This document shows, piece by piece, positions 1 through 11,680 of a DNA stretch of 64,000 bases. Source of the stretch: Podospora pseudoanserina. Its lineage: Eukaryota > Ascomycota > Sordariomycetes > Sordariales > Podosporaceae. The stretch lies in assembly GCF_035222485.1 (NCBI RefSeq), contig NC_085925.1, positions 806,001 through 870,000 of the forward strand, read 5' to 3'. Position 1 is the stretch's first letter. Each line of letters starts with the position of its first letter. The translations under genes were made by a program, and so were the position numbers. A model generated the notes under the pieces. That model was given only the letters and a program-made list of their open reading frames with translations, was not told the origin of the DNA and made no database searches.

Positions 1-213
1 GCGGGGGTGGAAGAGGAATTTGTCGATGTTGGCGTTGTTGACATCGGTGGTGTTGTCCACGGCGCGGGGGGTATGGCTGATGTGGGGGATGGTCGGGAGG
101 TGGCCGATGTTGATGGCCATGACTGTGGTCAGGAGGACCAGGGTGAGGAGGAAGTTGATCATGATGATTGGGTCGTGGACCAAATAGCGAAGGACTGGAA
201 GCTTTAGGTGCAT
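1..213 (-). CDS. Secreted or membrane-anchored protein, N-terminal fragment cut by the window edge
   Basis: Reading leftwards from the ATG at 213, a frame stays open to base 1, giving about 71 residues with no stop. A second in-frame ATG at 162 starts a better signal peptide: the residues begin MINFLLTLVLLTTVMA, a hydrophobic core ending in Ala, followed by a polar, Asn- and His-containing segment. The upstream start would put 17 residues ahead of that core, so the 162 start may be the functional one. A TATA-like element lies about 130 bp upstream of the 213 ATG. The 66-residue + strand frame over the same bases is Gly/Val/Asp-rich and looks like a shadow. I do not recognise the family; most of the protein lies outside the window. 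That it is secreted is inference from the signal-like start. Confidence 0.55.
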   Translation of the reverse strand, partial: MHLKLPVLRYLVHDPIIMINFLLTLVLLTTVMAINIGHLPTIPHISHTPRAVDNTTDVNNANIDKFLFHPR

Positions 214-1869
214 TGGTGGGATGGAGAAAAGAGAGGGTTGTGAGGAGAGGTTTGGTGGCAGTGAAAGCAGACCAGAGCTGTGCGGACTGAGTTGTTGTTG
301 TGGTTGAAAGAGAGAGGGCAGAAGAAGGGAGAGGGGGAGAGAATAAATACTCGAGGATCCTGTGATTCACCCTGAAGAGAGATCCACTTCAGTCGCTGCT
401 TGCTCTCGACACCCAGATCAGACGAATCAGGTGAACGGAGTGAACAGTGAATATATCACGAGGGCAGCGTACAGTACGTATCCTGGGGCGTGATCAACAC
501 TTGCTCCGCTTCCTGGTCAGTTTGGTGGTGAATGGCTGTCAAATAATTTCATCTGATGTCTGAACTTCGCCCTTTTATCTCTTCAGCTTCGTCGGCGCTT
601 CAGCGAAAGACATGGTAAGTGAATAGTTATGTGCTTGAAACAAGTCAGTATAAAGCCAATGGGAGACTCTCTTGTCAGTGAATAAGGTGCTAACAAGCAG
701 AATTGAATGAGATATGAGGATATGCTGGCAACGGGGGAGAAGGAGATATACTACTAGAATCACAGCAGAGAGATGAAAATGAACACGATGGCAGCGGGGT
801 ATATTGGGTGAATCATGTCATTTATCAAGCGATAACTCTCCGTGACCACTCCCTCTCGGTGAGAGAGAGAGCCCCGTAAATGGGACCTGGGAGAAAGGCA
901 ACCCAGTGATCAGTCACAGAAATAATTCACACCTACGAAGCCAAGGGTGCTGATAGTCTCGGTCTTCCAAAGAACAAAGCAGCTGTGGTTTGCTCCACGT
1001 CCCTATCCTCGAGTCTCAAACTAGGTATCCATTAATGAAACCCATGGGAAGACGCCGTTTACATCTTACATGCACCCATCTCGACCAAGCTGTTGAGGCA
1101 CCAGAATCTTTGTGACCCATATTCATTCATAATCAGGTTCCCTGATGATATCTCGACCTTGTAGCATTAGCCAAATTCCAACCTAAGAAACAGAAGCGGA
1201 CACTTAATTCTGACGGTAATACAAGCCAGCCCAACGCGCCGGTGAGGTCAACTGCAAGACCCAGACCACATAGGCACAATTGGGCCGATGCTCAAGCGCG
1301 GCAGCACTGAGTGGAAACACCTGCCAGCCAGACTTACACCAGAGAATGGAGCAAGACAAACCACAGTAACATGAAGGTGGACGCCAATTGCCCCCGAGGT
1401 CCGGCGGCGATATTCCCACTTCGCAGTTTACCATCAAATATCACCAAAAAAAATATAATCCCCTCCCATTCACCACAAAGGCTAAAGTCAACTGCAACAG
1501 TGCTATAGAAGAACCAAGTAAGAAAGCGAAGGTGGTATCAGGTATCATGAACCAAAAAGTCCTAGCAACTACCAATCCAAAAAAGCAAGACGCAAACTGC
1601 CAAGATGGCATCTCTCTCGCTGGCACACTCTCTCTTCTCATAACCCCCCTCATTAAACTATCGTCATCATGCCAATCCATAACTCACTTCCTTCCACCCA
1701 TTCCGATCCATGTACAAAAAAAGGGGGTATCGACTGTGATCGCTGCGGCGGGGTATAGTAAAATCATAATGTTGTATGGTTTTGTCTCCTTTTTCTTGTG
1801 TTTTTTTTTTCTTTTCCCGCTCATTTTCATGATTTGGTCTTCAGAAATCTCCGTCATCAACCATTCGAC
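214..1869. other. Intergenic region, 1.66 kb
   Basis: It lies between the start of the left-edge gene (-) and the stop of the SPFH gene (-). It holds the promoter of the former (214 to about 600) and the 3' flank of the latter. Frames of 60-170 codons exist on both strands, including one at 1388-1909, but they overlap one another, start inside low-complexity sequence and show no recognisable domain. I see no RNA gene. Confidence 0.6.
341..350 (-). promoter_or_regulatory. TATA-like element upstream of the left-edge gene
   Basis: On the minus strand the bases read GTATTTATTC, an AT-rich element 128-137 bp upstream of the ATG at 213 and followed by a pyrimidine-rich stretch. Position and composition fit a TATA box, but this is only a sequence match. 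Confidence 0.3.
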
Positions 1870-2987
1870 TCAGATATTCTCAATAATCCGGGCATTAATC
1901 GCCTGCTGAAAGCCGGGATCAGTGCTGCTGCTCCCCTCGTCAAAAGTGTTGTAGTTCTTGTTTCCCGACCCCCCAGCCAGCGAATTCTCGAATTGTTGGG
2001 TGCTCGGCATAGTCTGATTAGCAGCAGGCAAGAAAATAACCTTGCTGTTCGCACTCTTGGCCATGGCCTGCATCGCCTCCAGGTAGCGAATCTGCATGGC
2101 AGGGGCGGAAGACAAGATATCAGCCGCCTGCCTCATCAGCTTGGCAGCCTCGACCTCTGCCTTGGCGGCAATGATCTTGCTTTCACCGATCCTCTTGGAC
2201 TGGGCGGCCATGGAAAGAGATTCCTGGAGTTCGTTGCTGAAGATGATGTCCTTGATGAGCATGCTCTCCACCTGGACACCCCAGCCGGCGGCGACGTCTT
2301 CGATGATTTCCCCGATTGACTGGGCGAGTTCCTCGCGGCGCTCGATGACGTCTTGGAGGACGCGGGCGCCGACGACGTGGCGGAGGGTGGTTTGGGTGCG
2401 CTCGATGAGGGCTTGGCGGACGTTGGTGATGCCGAAGGCAGCCTTGTGGGGGGCTACGATGTGGTAGTAGATGACCGAGGTGAGGTGGACACTGACGTTG
2501 TCTTTGGTCATGCAGACTTGCTTGGGGACTTCGACGATCTGGATCTTGACGTCGACTTGGATGAGGTTCTCGGACAAGGGGTTGACTTTGACGAGACCGG
2601 GGTCGACAGCCTTGTAGAACTTGCCGAACTTGGTGACGAGACCGACGTGGCCTTGGCCGACGGATTTGTATGGGTTGGGGCAGCAGACGCAGCATGGGAC
2701 TGCACCGAGGGTGCCGATGAGAGTACCGATGCCGTTAACTAGAGGGTTGAGTGGTATTAGCTGCGGTGAAGCTCTCGAAGTTTGTGTTGCTGTATCATCA
2801 AGTACACACCCATGCTGCCATACCAGCCCTTGGGGTTAGCATTTGCGTCGACGACCGTGGCATAGCTTCTCTGCAAATCCTCAGGCTTGGGAGGAACCAC
2901 AGCTACCATGTTGCCCTGAGGCTTGAAACCGCCATTGAGTGTCTCTGAGCCCTTGCCCTTGGGGATGCTCTGAGTGTCGCTGGACAT
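1870..2987 (-). CDS. Stomatin-type SPFH (band 7) membrane protein
   Basis: Exons 2987-2810 and 2738-1870 join to 348 residues. The 71 bp intron (2809-2739) runs GTGTGT..CTAG with a GCTAATA branch site, and the joined frame closes exactly. The N-terminal 60 residues are polar; then come a short hydrophobic segment and a cysteine cluster (CCVCC, residues 75-79) that in this family is typically a palmitoylated membrane-entry hairpin. An SPFH domain follows (about 84-260), with a conserved stretch around ERREELAQSIGEIIEDVAAGWG, and then an Ala/Glu/Lys-rich coiled coil containing AAKAEVEAAKLMRQAADIL. Stomatins scaffold ordered membrane domains; in filamentous fungi relatives (StoA/StoB) are linked to polar growth. 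The Asn/Ser-rich tail is unremarkable. Family assignment is firm; which paralogue it is, and where it acts, are inference. Confidence 0.9.
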
Positions 2988-3468
2988 GTTGGGGGATGGC
3001 GATGAACTTCGCGAAGGCGTCAGATGGTTAGACTTTCAAGAATGTCAATCTGGCTAGACGGGAAACGGAGGATGTGCCACAAGTCTTATACGTCCCGAGA
3101 CGAAGGAACAGCTCGGGGGATGGTGGATGGTCAGGAGACTGAAGGGCAGCTTTGGCGGGGCAGAGAGCTCTCGATGGCGGCAGGGATATGGTGGGTCCAT
3201 GCAATGGCAATGGGCGATGGCCCACTGTGGGTCTGGGGATCGCCCCACCAGGCTGCCATCCGTTGAACACCGGGCCGTGCCCAGCGAGCCTACGTCCGAC
3301 CCAACAGCACTTTTAACAAGCCACAAGATGTCCGAATTCCTACACACGAAAGATATGAGCAGACAGCCCTGCTCTCGGAGAGGCTCTGTTCCATAATTCT
3401 CTCACGCCCAAACTGGCTTCTATCCCGATTAAAGGTCGCAGATTTTAAAAACCTCATGGCCTGATGAG

Positions 3469-3503
<35 letters not shown>

Positions 3504-5708
3504 GCAGGAGACGATCGGCTGGCCAGCAACAATGGATTGCCAAGGTCTTGGGGTGTGGTTTGCACAGCACACCACTTCCAGATACAGAGGTCATGACGCA
3601 GTTCTACAGTCAACCGCACTCTCACAACGATTGAGTTGAAGGGCAGCAGATATTGGATCGGTGGCTGTGCAAAGCTCTCTGCTTTTACGAAGTGCCGAAT
3701 TCCGACGACGGCCGTGTTCTGTTCACCACCAACGGATGAGGTTGCGCTGGATAATGTCACTTGGTGATTTTGACTGCCAACTGGGGCGGACATCGCTCGG
3801 ACAACAGGTCTGGTATGACACATGGAATGTAACACAGCATGACAGCATGTTGTGTCTAGTTCTACTGTCTAGCGTTCCTTCCGAAGCCATCATGGTCAAA
3901 AGAATGCCTCGTCCATCTTCAGGAACATGCGCCTTCGCAACGCCGCAATTGTTAGGCCTGTCGAGGGGTTGGCCATCATTTTCAGTATCACATGAGGTAG
4001 AGCACTGCCGCTAACTTGGTTAGAACCATGAACAATGCGAACTCCGAGCCCGAATAAGCAAGGGGCAAAAGCTTGCCATGGAATAAGCCCAGGTCCCTCA
4101 ACCGTCATTCGGGAATAACAACCTGGACTTTCCATATGAGGTGGCCCGCACGTGGCTGATCATGTGGCAACTGGCATCTTTTTGTTTCCAGAAATCCTTC
4201 CACTTGGCATTTCCCAACGATCATTTTTCAACTTTTTATACCAAGGCTGTGTGGGCTAATAGAATTATTATCGGGCTCATCGGGCTGCCAGTCAGCAAAA
4301 CCGCCTTGGTGGCTTCGAGGCAGATCGGTCCGGGTACCGTGTAGGAATCTCAACACTGCAACAGCGCCATTGAAGGAGTGGATAGCCATCTGGTTTAGCT
4401 GGGTCTTGATGCAGACGGTGAGCTTTGTGACTAGGCACGCAATTTCCAAGCGCTGGCATAGCCGCTCCTTCGATGGCATCAAGACCACGGACTATTGGGC
4501 TACCGCAATTACGAATGCATCGTGAAAGAGTAGGCCGGTTGCAATTCATCACTAATCGAGACGACGTCAACAAGGGTCGTCGAGCCGTTGGTGACATTCA
4601 AGTGTTAGCGAGTATGCTTCACGGGATAGAGAAGCTTTACCAACAGCTACACAGCCCCTTAAAGTATTGCAGCAAAAAGCATTACCTGTACGAGTTACCC
4701 AAAAAGGAAGTGCTGAATAAATCCAGTTCAATCTGGTAGCCAAGTTAATCTGTCTATCTGTCTTTAACATCTCTTCCAGTAGCATATATACAATATTGAA
4801 CTGGTCATTCCCCAATGGCCATAACAAAAACAATATGTCCAATGCCAAAGCAAAAGTTGACAAGAAAAGAAAGTCGCGAAAAAGAGCAAAAGCTCACCGG
4901 TCAACCGCCTCAACCCACATCAAAGTGGAGGAAGGTGAATATCCCTTTGGGATATTCGAGGAGCTTACCACTAGGCCATTGGGCTTTGTGGTTTGTCCGC
5001 TGCTCCTGTTGAATTCTGAGCGGTGGGAGAGGTGTATGTACTGGGGTTGCTCCTTTGCCTGCTTGTGTGGGAGTCGTGTGATGGTGTTGCTCTGGGTGAG
5101 AACCCTGATGGGCAGCTGCTGGGCCACTGCTCTGGACCACCAGCGAGACTCCCTCACTACAAAGCTCATCATAAGAAGAGAATTAACATGATTGAATCTC
5201 TCGTCAACTCATGGTTAATGTCTAAGTGCACAGTCCTCCCTCTTATCCTGTGCAGCACAGTCCCCGTAGCCATCCCCCCCCAGGCAATTATCGGATTTCC
5301 CCGGATTTTTTTATGCCGATCATTCCTTGGCATTCTTGGCGCAGGCTACCAGCGGTTTGAAGGTCATTTGATCAACAACCTGGGAACCGTCAACCAATTC
5401 CAAGACAACACAGTACACACACCACACACCTCCATCACCGCTGTCGTGCAACGGTTTTGACACTTTTGTCTGGCGGTTGACACAATCGTTCCACAAAACC
5501 TCGGAGACTTTTATTTACATCCTTGCACCATTATCAATTCGTCTCACTCTTTCTTCGCAGTCTCGCGCGCGCGGTGACGTGGATGAAGATGCGCCAGGCA
5601 AGAAGGACGGTACACGCGATCTAGTTCTCTGGCGGGTAGGTATATCCGCCTGCGTGTGCCTGTTCCAACATCCTTCTCGATTTCTAACCTCCCGCAACCA
5701 CCATCACC
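2988..5708. other. Intergenic region, 2.7 kb, between divergent SPFH and MCH1 genes
   Basis: It carries the upstream regions of both flanking genes. The visible structure is an (AC)n tract at 3471-3501. Frames of 60-181 codons (for example 3290-3835 minus and 4796-5191 plus) cross the microsatellite or have no coherent composition, and I reject them. I saw no tRNA-like internal promoter. The last 250 bp before 5709 are pyrimidine-rich, as expected for a fungal 5' leader. Confidence 0.6.
3471..3501. repeat. (AC)n dinucleotide microsatellite
   Basis: About 15 uninterrupted AC units in the SPFH-MCH1 intergenic region. Translating it gives the Cys-Val run in the spurious minus-strand frame at 3290-3835. 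Confidence 0.95.
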
Positions 5709-7472
5709 ATGTCCTCAACCACCACCCCCCTCCTCCACCGCATCCCCTCCACCTCCACCCTCGGCCCCGCCAGCTCAGACACCACCTCCCTCCGCTCCCT
5801 CCCGTCCTCCCGCTACCGCCGCCGTCCCAGACCAACCGCCACCCGCCGCGCCCTCCTCCTCTCCTTCCTTTCCTCCCTCCTCTCCTCCCTCTCAGCCGGC
5901 TCGATCACGATCTTCTCCCTCTACGCCCCCACCTTCCAATCGACCCTCCACTACTCCCAATACCGCATCAACGGCCTCGCCTCGGCCGCCTCCATCGCAA
6001 TGTACATGCCGGTCTCCCTCCTGGGCTACTACTGCGACCGCGTCGGCCCCGCCCCCCTCTCCCTCCTCTCCGCAGTCTTCTTCGGCCTCGGTTACGCAGG
6101 CGCGGCGCTGTTCTTTTACTGGGGACAACAGGGGGATCCGGAGGGGGTGTACTGGGGCTTGGTGGGGAGTTTTGTCGGGATAGGGGTTGGCACGTGTAGC
6201 ATGTACCTAAGTGCTGTGGCGACGTGCGCAAAGAATTTTGGGAGGGGGAGGCACAGGGGGTTGGCGTTGGCGGTGCCGATTGCGGCTTTTGGGTTGAGTG
6301 GTATGTGGTTGAGTCAGGTGGGGGACAGGCTTTTTTCTTTGGACACTCCCGGGGATTTGGGAGGGAAAAAGGTTGATGTTGTCAGGTTCTTTGGGTTTTT
6401 GGCTATATTGTTGGTGATCGTGGGGGTGGTTGGGGCGGTGGGGTTGAGGATAGTGGATGAGCAGGAGTTGATCGAGGAGGCGGTGGAAGAGCTAGAGAGG
6501 AGTGGGATCTTGGATGGGAGTCGGATGTTGGGGAATGGGGTTACGAGGGAGGGGTACGGGGGTGTGGATGTTGATGAGGAGCGAGAAGAGGAGGACATGA
6601 TTGGGGCCGGGATTTTGGATCCAAGAAAAGATCAGGAAGAGGATAAAAAGATCAAGACTTGGGTGTTGAATGCGGAGACGAGGAGGTTTTTGACGGACCA
6701 TACCATGTGGTTGTTTGCGTTTGGCTTCTTCTTCATGATTGGACCGGGGGAGGCGTTTATCAATAATATGGGGACCGTGATCAAGACGTTGTATGATCCG
6801 GAATTGAGGGTTGGTGGTGGTGCTGGGGAGCATGAGACGTCTGCGGCGACCCATGTGAGCATTGTTGGGATCACGAGCACGATTGTCAGGCTGCTGACGG
6901 GGACGTTGACGGATTTGCTCGCGCCGAGTCCGCAGGCGGGACATGTCCAGATTGCCTCCAGCACTGAACTTGAGAGAAAAAGATTCTCGGTTTCGAGGGT
7001 GGTGTTTTTGCTGTTTTTTGCCGTGATGCTTTCTCTGGGGCTGGCGGGGTTGGCGGCGGGGTGGGTGCAAGACCACGGGGAGAGGTTCTGGGTGATTTCG
7101 GGGCTAGTCGGGGCCGGGTACGGCGCCGTGTTTAGCCTGACGCCCATCATCATCACGGTGATCTGGGGGGTGGAGAACTTTGCGACGAACTGGGGGATTG
7201 TGGCCATGTTTCCGGCGCTGGGGGCGACGATGTGGGGGTTGGTGTATTCGGCTGTTTACCAGGAGGGGCGAGGAGGCAGTCGGTTGTTGGGGAAGAGGAT
7301 GGGGGGGATAATCTGTGTTATGGGGTTGAGTGCTATGCGAGCGCGTTCTGGGCCATGGCGGGGAGTGTCTGGGTTGCGTGTGGGTTGGTGTTGTGGGCGT
7401 GGAAGGGGAGGGGTGGGTGGTCGCAGAGGGGGGTGGTGGTTTGATATTTGGGGGGAGGAGATGGATGGGTAA
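5709..7472 (+). CDS. MCH1: Mch1-like major facilitator transporter; frame broken near the C-terminus
   Basis: Intronless frame, 587 residues as read. After a basic, Ser/Pro-rich N-terminus come membrane segments starting near residue 47 (LSAGSITIFSLYAP), including YSQYRINGLASAASIAMYMP and a FGLSGMWLSQVGDRLF helix. A long hydrophilic, acidic central loop (about 235-330) follows, then the second transmembrane half with WLFAFGFFFMIGPGEAFINN. This matches the fungal Mch1 family, monocarboxylate-permease homologues of the MFS whose substrate is not established. From about 7301 the frame turns into Arg/Gly-rich sequence, whereas the -1 frame encodes a clean last helix (CYASAFWAMAGSVWVACGLV) and stops at 7444. 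The switch fits a single base missing at the G7 run 7301-7307; no intron signals are available there. The natural end is therefore probably 7444. The start (CACCATG) is well placed. Whether the break is a true mutation or a base-call error cannot be told. Confidence 0.88.
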   Translation: MSSTTTPLLHRIPSTSTLGPASSDTTSLRSLPSSRYRRRPRPTATRRALLLSFLSSLLSSLSAGSITIFSLYAPTFQSTLHYSQYRINGLASAASIAMYMPVSLLGYYCDRVGPAPLSLLSAVFFGLGYAGAALFFYWGQQGDPEGVYWGLVGSFVGIGVGTCSMYLSAVATCAKNFGRGRHRGLALAVPIAAFGLSGMWLSQVGDRLFSLDTPGDLGGKKVDVVRFFGFLAILLVIVGVVGAVGLRIVDEQELIEEAVEELERSGILDGSRMLGNGVTREGYGGVDVDEEREEEDMIGAGILDPRKDQEEDKKIKTWVLNAETRRFLTDHTMWLFAFGFFFMIGPGEAFINNMGTVIKTLYDPELRVGGGAGEHETSAATHVSIVGITSTIVRLLTGTLTDLLAPSPQAGHVQIASSTELERKRFSVSRVVFLLFFAVMLSLGLAGLAAGWVQDHGERFWVISGLVGAGYGAVFSLTPIIITVIWGVENFATNWGIVAMFPALGATMWGLVYSAVYQEGRGGSRLLGKRMGGIICVMGLSAMRARSGPWRGVSGLRVGWCCGRGRGGVGGRRGGWWFDIWGEEMDG

Positions 7473-7776
7473 GCAAGTACATGTTGGGAGCATTGGGCGG
7501 CGTTGGGATCTGGGACAGGGAACATGTCTGATATACTGTTTTCATTGTGATCAGGGGCGGCACTGGAAGCACAGTGCCCAAGCACAGTAAAGAACACTGT
7601 AGAAATTCTCACTTTTTGAATTCCGCTTTTGAGATGGCAACTTAGACTCATATCTTGTTCAACTCGACTCACCAATTAACACACTCACTCACTCGCATAT
7701 TTCTTTCACACTCTCTTGTGAGTGACTTTGCGACTTTCATTCATTTCCCTTTTATACAAAACTCAAGTCCGACAAA
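7473..7776. other. Short intergenic region MCH1-PPM2
   Basis: About 300 bp between tandem genes. It serves as the 3' flank of MCH1 and the promoter and leader of PPM2, with CACTCACTC and TTTCACACTC stretches just upstream of the PPM2 ATG. No further feature is visible. Confidence 0.6.
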
Positions 7777-10700
7777 ATGGGCAAACCAAAAAAACTCAAA
7801 TCCGACACCAAATCCCCCGCAGCCAAAGCCCAAGATGATCAAGTCATGGGAGTCCGTCTCCCCCCCTCTCCCCCCCCCTTTTTTCCCTCCCTTCTAACCT
7901 TTTAGCCACAGACAAACTCCTCTTCCATCGTATCCAAACGCTCCGTGGAAAAGATCTACTACGCCAGTGAACCGCCCTTCTTCCGGTACTTTGTCTCCAA
8001 GTATCAGCGGCGCGCTCCGTTGATTAACAGGGGGTATTGGTTACGACTACGAGTGATCGATGTCCTGGTGAGGGACTTCTTAAAGAGACCGCTGAGGGAG
8101 GGGAAGAAGAGAAAGGTGGTTGTTAATTTGGGGGCGGGGAGTGATGTCCTGCCTTGGCAGTGTTGGAGTCGATATGGGGGTGATTGTGGGGGGGTCAAGT
8201 TTGTGGATGTTGATTTTTTTGAGTTGATGGAACGGAAGAAGGGGGTCGTGATGGGGGAGGGGGCCTTGAGGGGTTATTTGAGGGGGGGGAGGGTGCCTGA
8301 GGGGGAGAGGGTGGTGGTGGATGGGAAGGAGGTGCTGAGAAAGGGACCGGTGGTGTTGGATAGTGAGGGGTATGCGATGGTGGGGGTTGATCTACGGGAT
8401 TTGAAAAGGTTGGAAGAGGCTATGGGGGAGGTGCTTGGGGGGGGGCACTGGAGGGAGGAGTGTGAGTTTGTTTTTGTTGCCGAGGTTAGTATTACTTATA
8501 TGGAGAGGGAGGGGGCGGATGGGGTCATAGAGTGGGCGGGCAGGATGGGGGATGCGGAGTTTGTATTGCTGGAGCAGATTCTACCGGATGGGACGGGGCA
8601 CCCTTTTGCGAGGACGATGTTGGGGCATTTTGACAAGTTGAATACGCAGTTGAAGTCGGTGGAGCGTTATCCTACGGTTTCGGAGCAACGCAAAAGGTTT
8701 GAGGAGAGGGGATGGGTGGAGGTGAAGGTCTGGACTTTGTGGGAGGCTTGGGGGGACGAGACGTTTTTGTCCGGGGAGGAGAGGGTGAGGTTGGATGATG
8801 TGGAGGAGTTTGATGAGTGGGAGGAGTTTGCGCTTTTCGGAAGTCATTACTGTGTTGTGAGAGCGAGGACGGTGGGGGAGAGGGGAGCTAAGCCGGTCGT
8901 GCATTCTGGTGTTGAGATTCCGGTGGGAGCGGTAGAGACGCAGGTTGATGAGACGACGGGCACTCGAGGACAAAGGAGGTTTGCTGCCGCGATGGAAGTT
9001 TCTCAAAAGGGGAAGCAATCGGAGATTGTGAACGTTCTGGGACTGGGGACCAGGAACAGACTGCAATCCTGCGACGTTTTCACTCAGGGCGAGGCAAGCG
9101 GACTCGCATTTGGAGAGGGAGGGCCTTCAAGCAGGATGTGCCACTCCCTGGTGGATATCGGAGACTCTGTTTTGCTTGTTGGAGGCCGCGGCCCACCATC
9201 AAGGCCCCTCAAAGACTGCTGGCTGTACGAGAAGAAGTCGAATGCCTGGAGGCGGACATACGATCTCCCCGTACCGCTCTATCGGCCAGCCGTTGTCGCT
9301 CTCGGAACCTCAGGAATGGCTTTGCTCATGAATGGTAGAGGAAAAAGCTCGACATCTGATGGGTGTTTGCTGTATCGGCACGAAAAGGGGTGGGTTGAGT
9401 GTGATGCAAGAGGCGACCCCTTCGCGGCAAGATATGGAGGTGTCATCGGTGTCAAGAGCAGCAATGCGGGTGCCAGTTTCAGCGGTATCTACGCCGGTGG
9501 CCTGGTGGATGCACTCTTCACAAAAGAGGTGATGTCTTGGGAGCTAGATATCTCAGACATCAGGAAGCCTTTCATCACATTCACCCGTTTACAACCTCGG
9601 ACGGATTCCAACCCGGATGCTTCCAGCTGGCTGGTAGCAAGGTTCGGAGCAACCTGCGTTCAACACGGCAGCGAGTTTATCATTTTGGGCGGAGTGGCTC
9701 GAGGCCATCTCTTGGGCCACAACGACGAGATCGTAACTTTCTCAGTGACAGGCACAGAGTACAAGATTACTCGCCGCTTGATATCCAACGCGTCGCCTCG
9801 TGCCCTCTACACTGGACACTCAGCCGTGGTAGCAGCTGACGGCAGAATAGTGATTACCGGGGGCGGTGCTACGTGCTTCTCCATGGGCACCTTCTGGAAT
9901 AAGGGCGTGTATTCTCTGCGCTTACCAGGCTCTGGCACAACTGGGGCTCTCCCTCACTGGACTCACGACAAGACCGTCGACATCATCCCAGGAGAGCGGA
10001 GTCTTCCCATCCGAACCAAGCTCCAAAACGGAACCTCAAGCATAGCCATCAAGACCATCGAGCGTGTTCAACTCAAGACAGCAGATGACTTCGCCAAGGT
10101 TGTCCGGGCAGGCCGTCCGGTGGTGCTGGAAGGCTTGGATCTGGGCAGCTGTGTCGCCTCTTGGAACCTGAAGTACTTGGCGGAAAAGGTTGGCAGCGAC
10201 CGCAAGGTATTTTCTCACTATGGCTGTCGACATGATATGCGTTAGCTAACGATCCTAGGTTGTCATCCACGAAGCCGCCACTCAAGTAATGGATTTCAAT
10301 GCCAAGAACTTCCGATACGTAACAACTGGATTCGGAGACTTGGCACAAAAGATTGAGCAAGGCGGCAGGCTGTATCTGCGGGCACTTTCACAGGAGAAGC
10401 CCACAGAGAAGCCGTCGGTGCTTGAGGAGGACTTTCCGACTTTGGGCGGTGACTTTGTGTTGCCGGAGCAGCTGGCTTTGGTGCGGGAGAATTTGTTTAG
10501 CTCGGTGTTGAGGCTGTCTGGGCCAGTGAATATGTGGCTACATTACGATGTAAGTTGTTTCTCTGATATCAGTAAAACGGTGCGTTAATCATATCAGGTT
10601 ATGGCAAATGTATACTGCCAAATAGGGGGTTCCAAAAGACTCATTCTCTTCCCACCCTCAGACGTTGAGCACTTGTCGTTTGCACCCGGTGCTTCCAGCT

Positions 10701-11050
10701 CTAGCATCGACGTATTTTCGTCTCTTGAGTCGCCGGAGTTAACACAGACACACCCTCACGAGGCTGTACTGGGCCCTGGCCAGGTCCTCTTCCTGCCCCC
10801 GCTGTGGTTGCACACAGCTACACCAACCTCGGACAAGAGCATCGCGGTCAATGTGTTTTTCAGAGATCTTGACAGCAACTCATATGCTGCCGGTAAAGAT
10901 GTGTATGGGAACCGTGATCTGGCGGCATATGAAAAGGGCAGGCAAGACATTGGTCGCATCGCGAATAGCTTTCAAAAGCTGCCGGCCGAGGCGAGAGAGT
11001 TTTATCTCTTGAGGTTGGCTGATGAGCTGAGGCGGAAGGCAAGGGGTTGA
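7777..11050 (+). CDS. PPM2: tRNA wybutosine-synthesizing protein 4 (Ppm2/Tyw4): LCMT methyltransferase + Kelch + JmjC
   Basis: Four exons: 7777-7851, 7912-10206, 10259-10549 and 10598-11050, giving 1037 residues. Introns are 60, 52 and 48 bp, and all phases close. The N-terminal leucine-carboxyl-methyltransferase domain carries NSSSIVSKRSVEKIYY, then RRAPLINRGYWLRLR, and the SAM-binding NLGAGSDVLPW (97-107). A Kelch-like region follows (about 430-690, repeated GG..W blades). The C-terminal JmjC-like domain keeps an HxD pair (H885, D887) and a later His (H959), the usual Fe(II) ligands. In the family the enzyme methylates and methoxycarbonylates the wybutosine side chain at position 37 of cytosolic tRNA-Phe, the last steps of the pathway. 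Intron 1 begins GTCCGT and offers two in-frame acceptors (AG at 7905 and 7911); I chose the second because it gives the family's VMG-TN junction. Intron 3 falls directly after the HxD motif. The partner enzyme Tyw2 is at 62.3 kb. Confidence 0.95.
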
Positions 11051-11680
11051 GTGTAGAAGTTCTAGCTATTGGATAGGGCAGCCAATCAGAGCTCAAGGCT
11101 TTTCATCGAGTCAGCAAGGCACATGCGTCAAGGGACTGCCCTGACAGGTCCGTTGTGCCCAGGCGGCACACAGCGCAGGATGGAATTGTGCTACCAACTG
11201 ACGACCGGGCGTCCAAAAATAATTGGTATTGTTTGGTCTACTGATGGAGATGGGTTCGAACTGGGAAAACATACCGGCAGAAGATGAGCATGAGACTGAG
11301 ACATTTTTCAGGGCTTGACCTTTTCCAGTGATGCATCTTGTTATCTTATCTCTTACACATCAATGTCACCGTGGGCTGTAGTAGCGGTGGGCCCTGTGGC
11401 CCTTTTAGTCAAAAATCCACAACGGTTGGTTGGCCAGTGCGTCTTTTTGATGCCCGCCGTGTACCCGGGATTTGCCGGGCCAGTTTTTTTAAGGTCCCTT
11501 TTCCCGAAAGCCCGCCCCGACCTCACTTTTTCCAAAAAAGCTCATCCACTGCCCAAACGACGTCGGAACTCTCCCACAGGTCCCCAATTGTCTCCCGATC
11601 TTTCTTGAATCCTCGCGCCCCCGAGCTTTCAGGACCAAACTCCACTCAATCTTCCACCACTTCTCATCAAAGTCGTCAAG
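11051..11680. other. Intergenic region PPM2-phosphate carrier
   Basis: 630 bp between tandem genes. The final 150 bp before the carrier ATG are pyrimidine-rich (TCTTTCTTG, CTTCCACCACTTCTC), as in strongly expressed fungal genes. The small frames here overlap the leader and are not credible. Confidence 0.55.

Noticed and set aside
3290-3835. 181-codon minus-strand frame upstream of the SPFH gene
   Set aside because: It contains the translated AC microsatellite (Cys-Val run) and no domain.
5477-6199. 240-codon Pro/His/Leu/Arg-rich + strand frame overlapping MCH1
   Set aside because: An alternative-frame shadow of the C-rich 5' part of the MCH1 coding sequence.
11246-11270. GGTTCGAACTG resembling a tRNA B box
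   Set aside because: No paired T stem, A box or acceptor stem can be formed around it.
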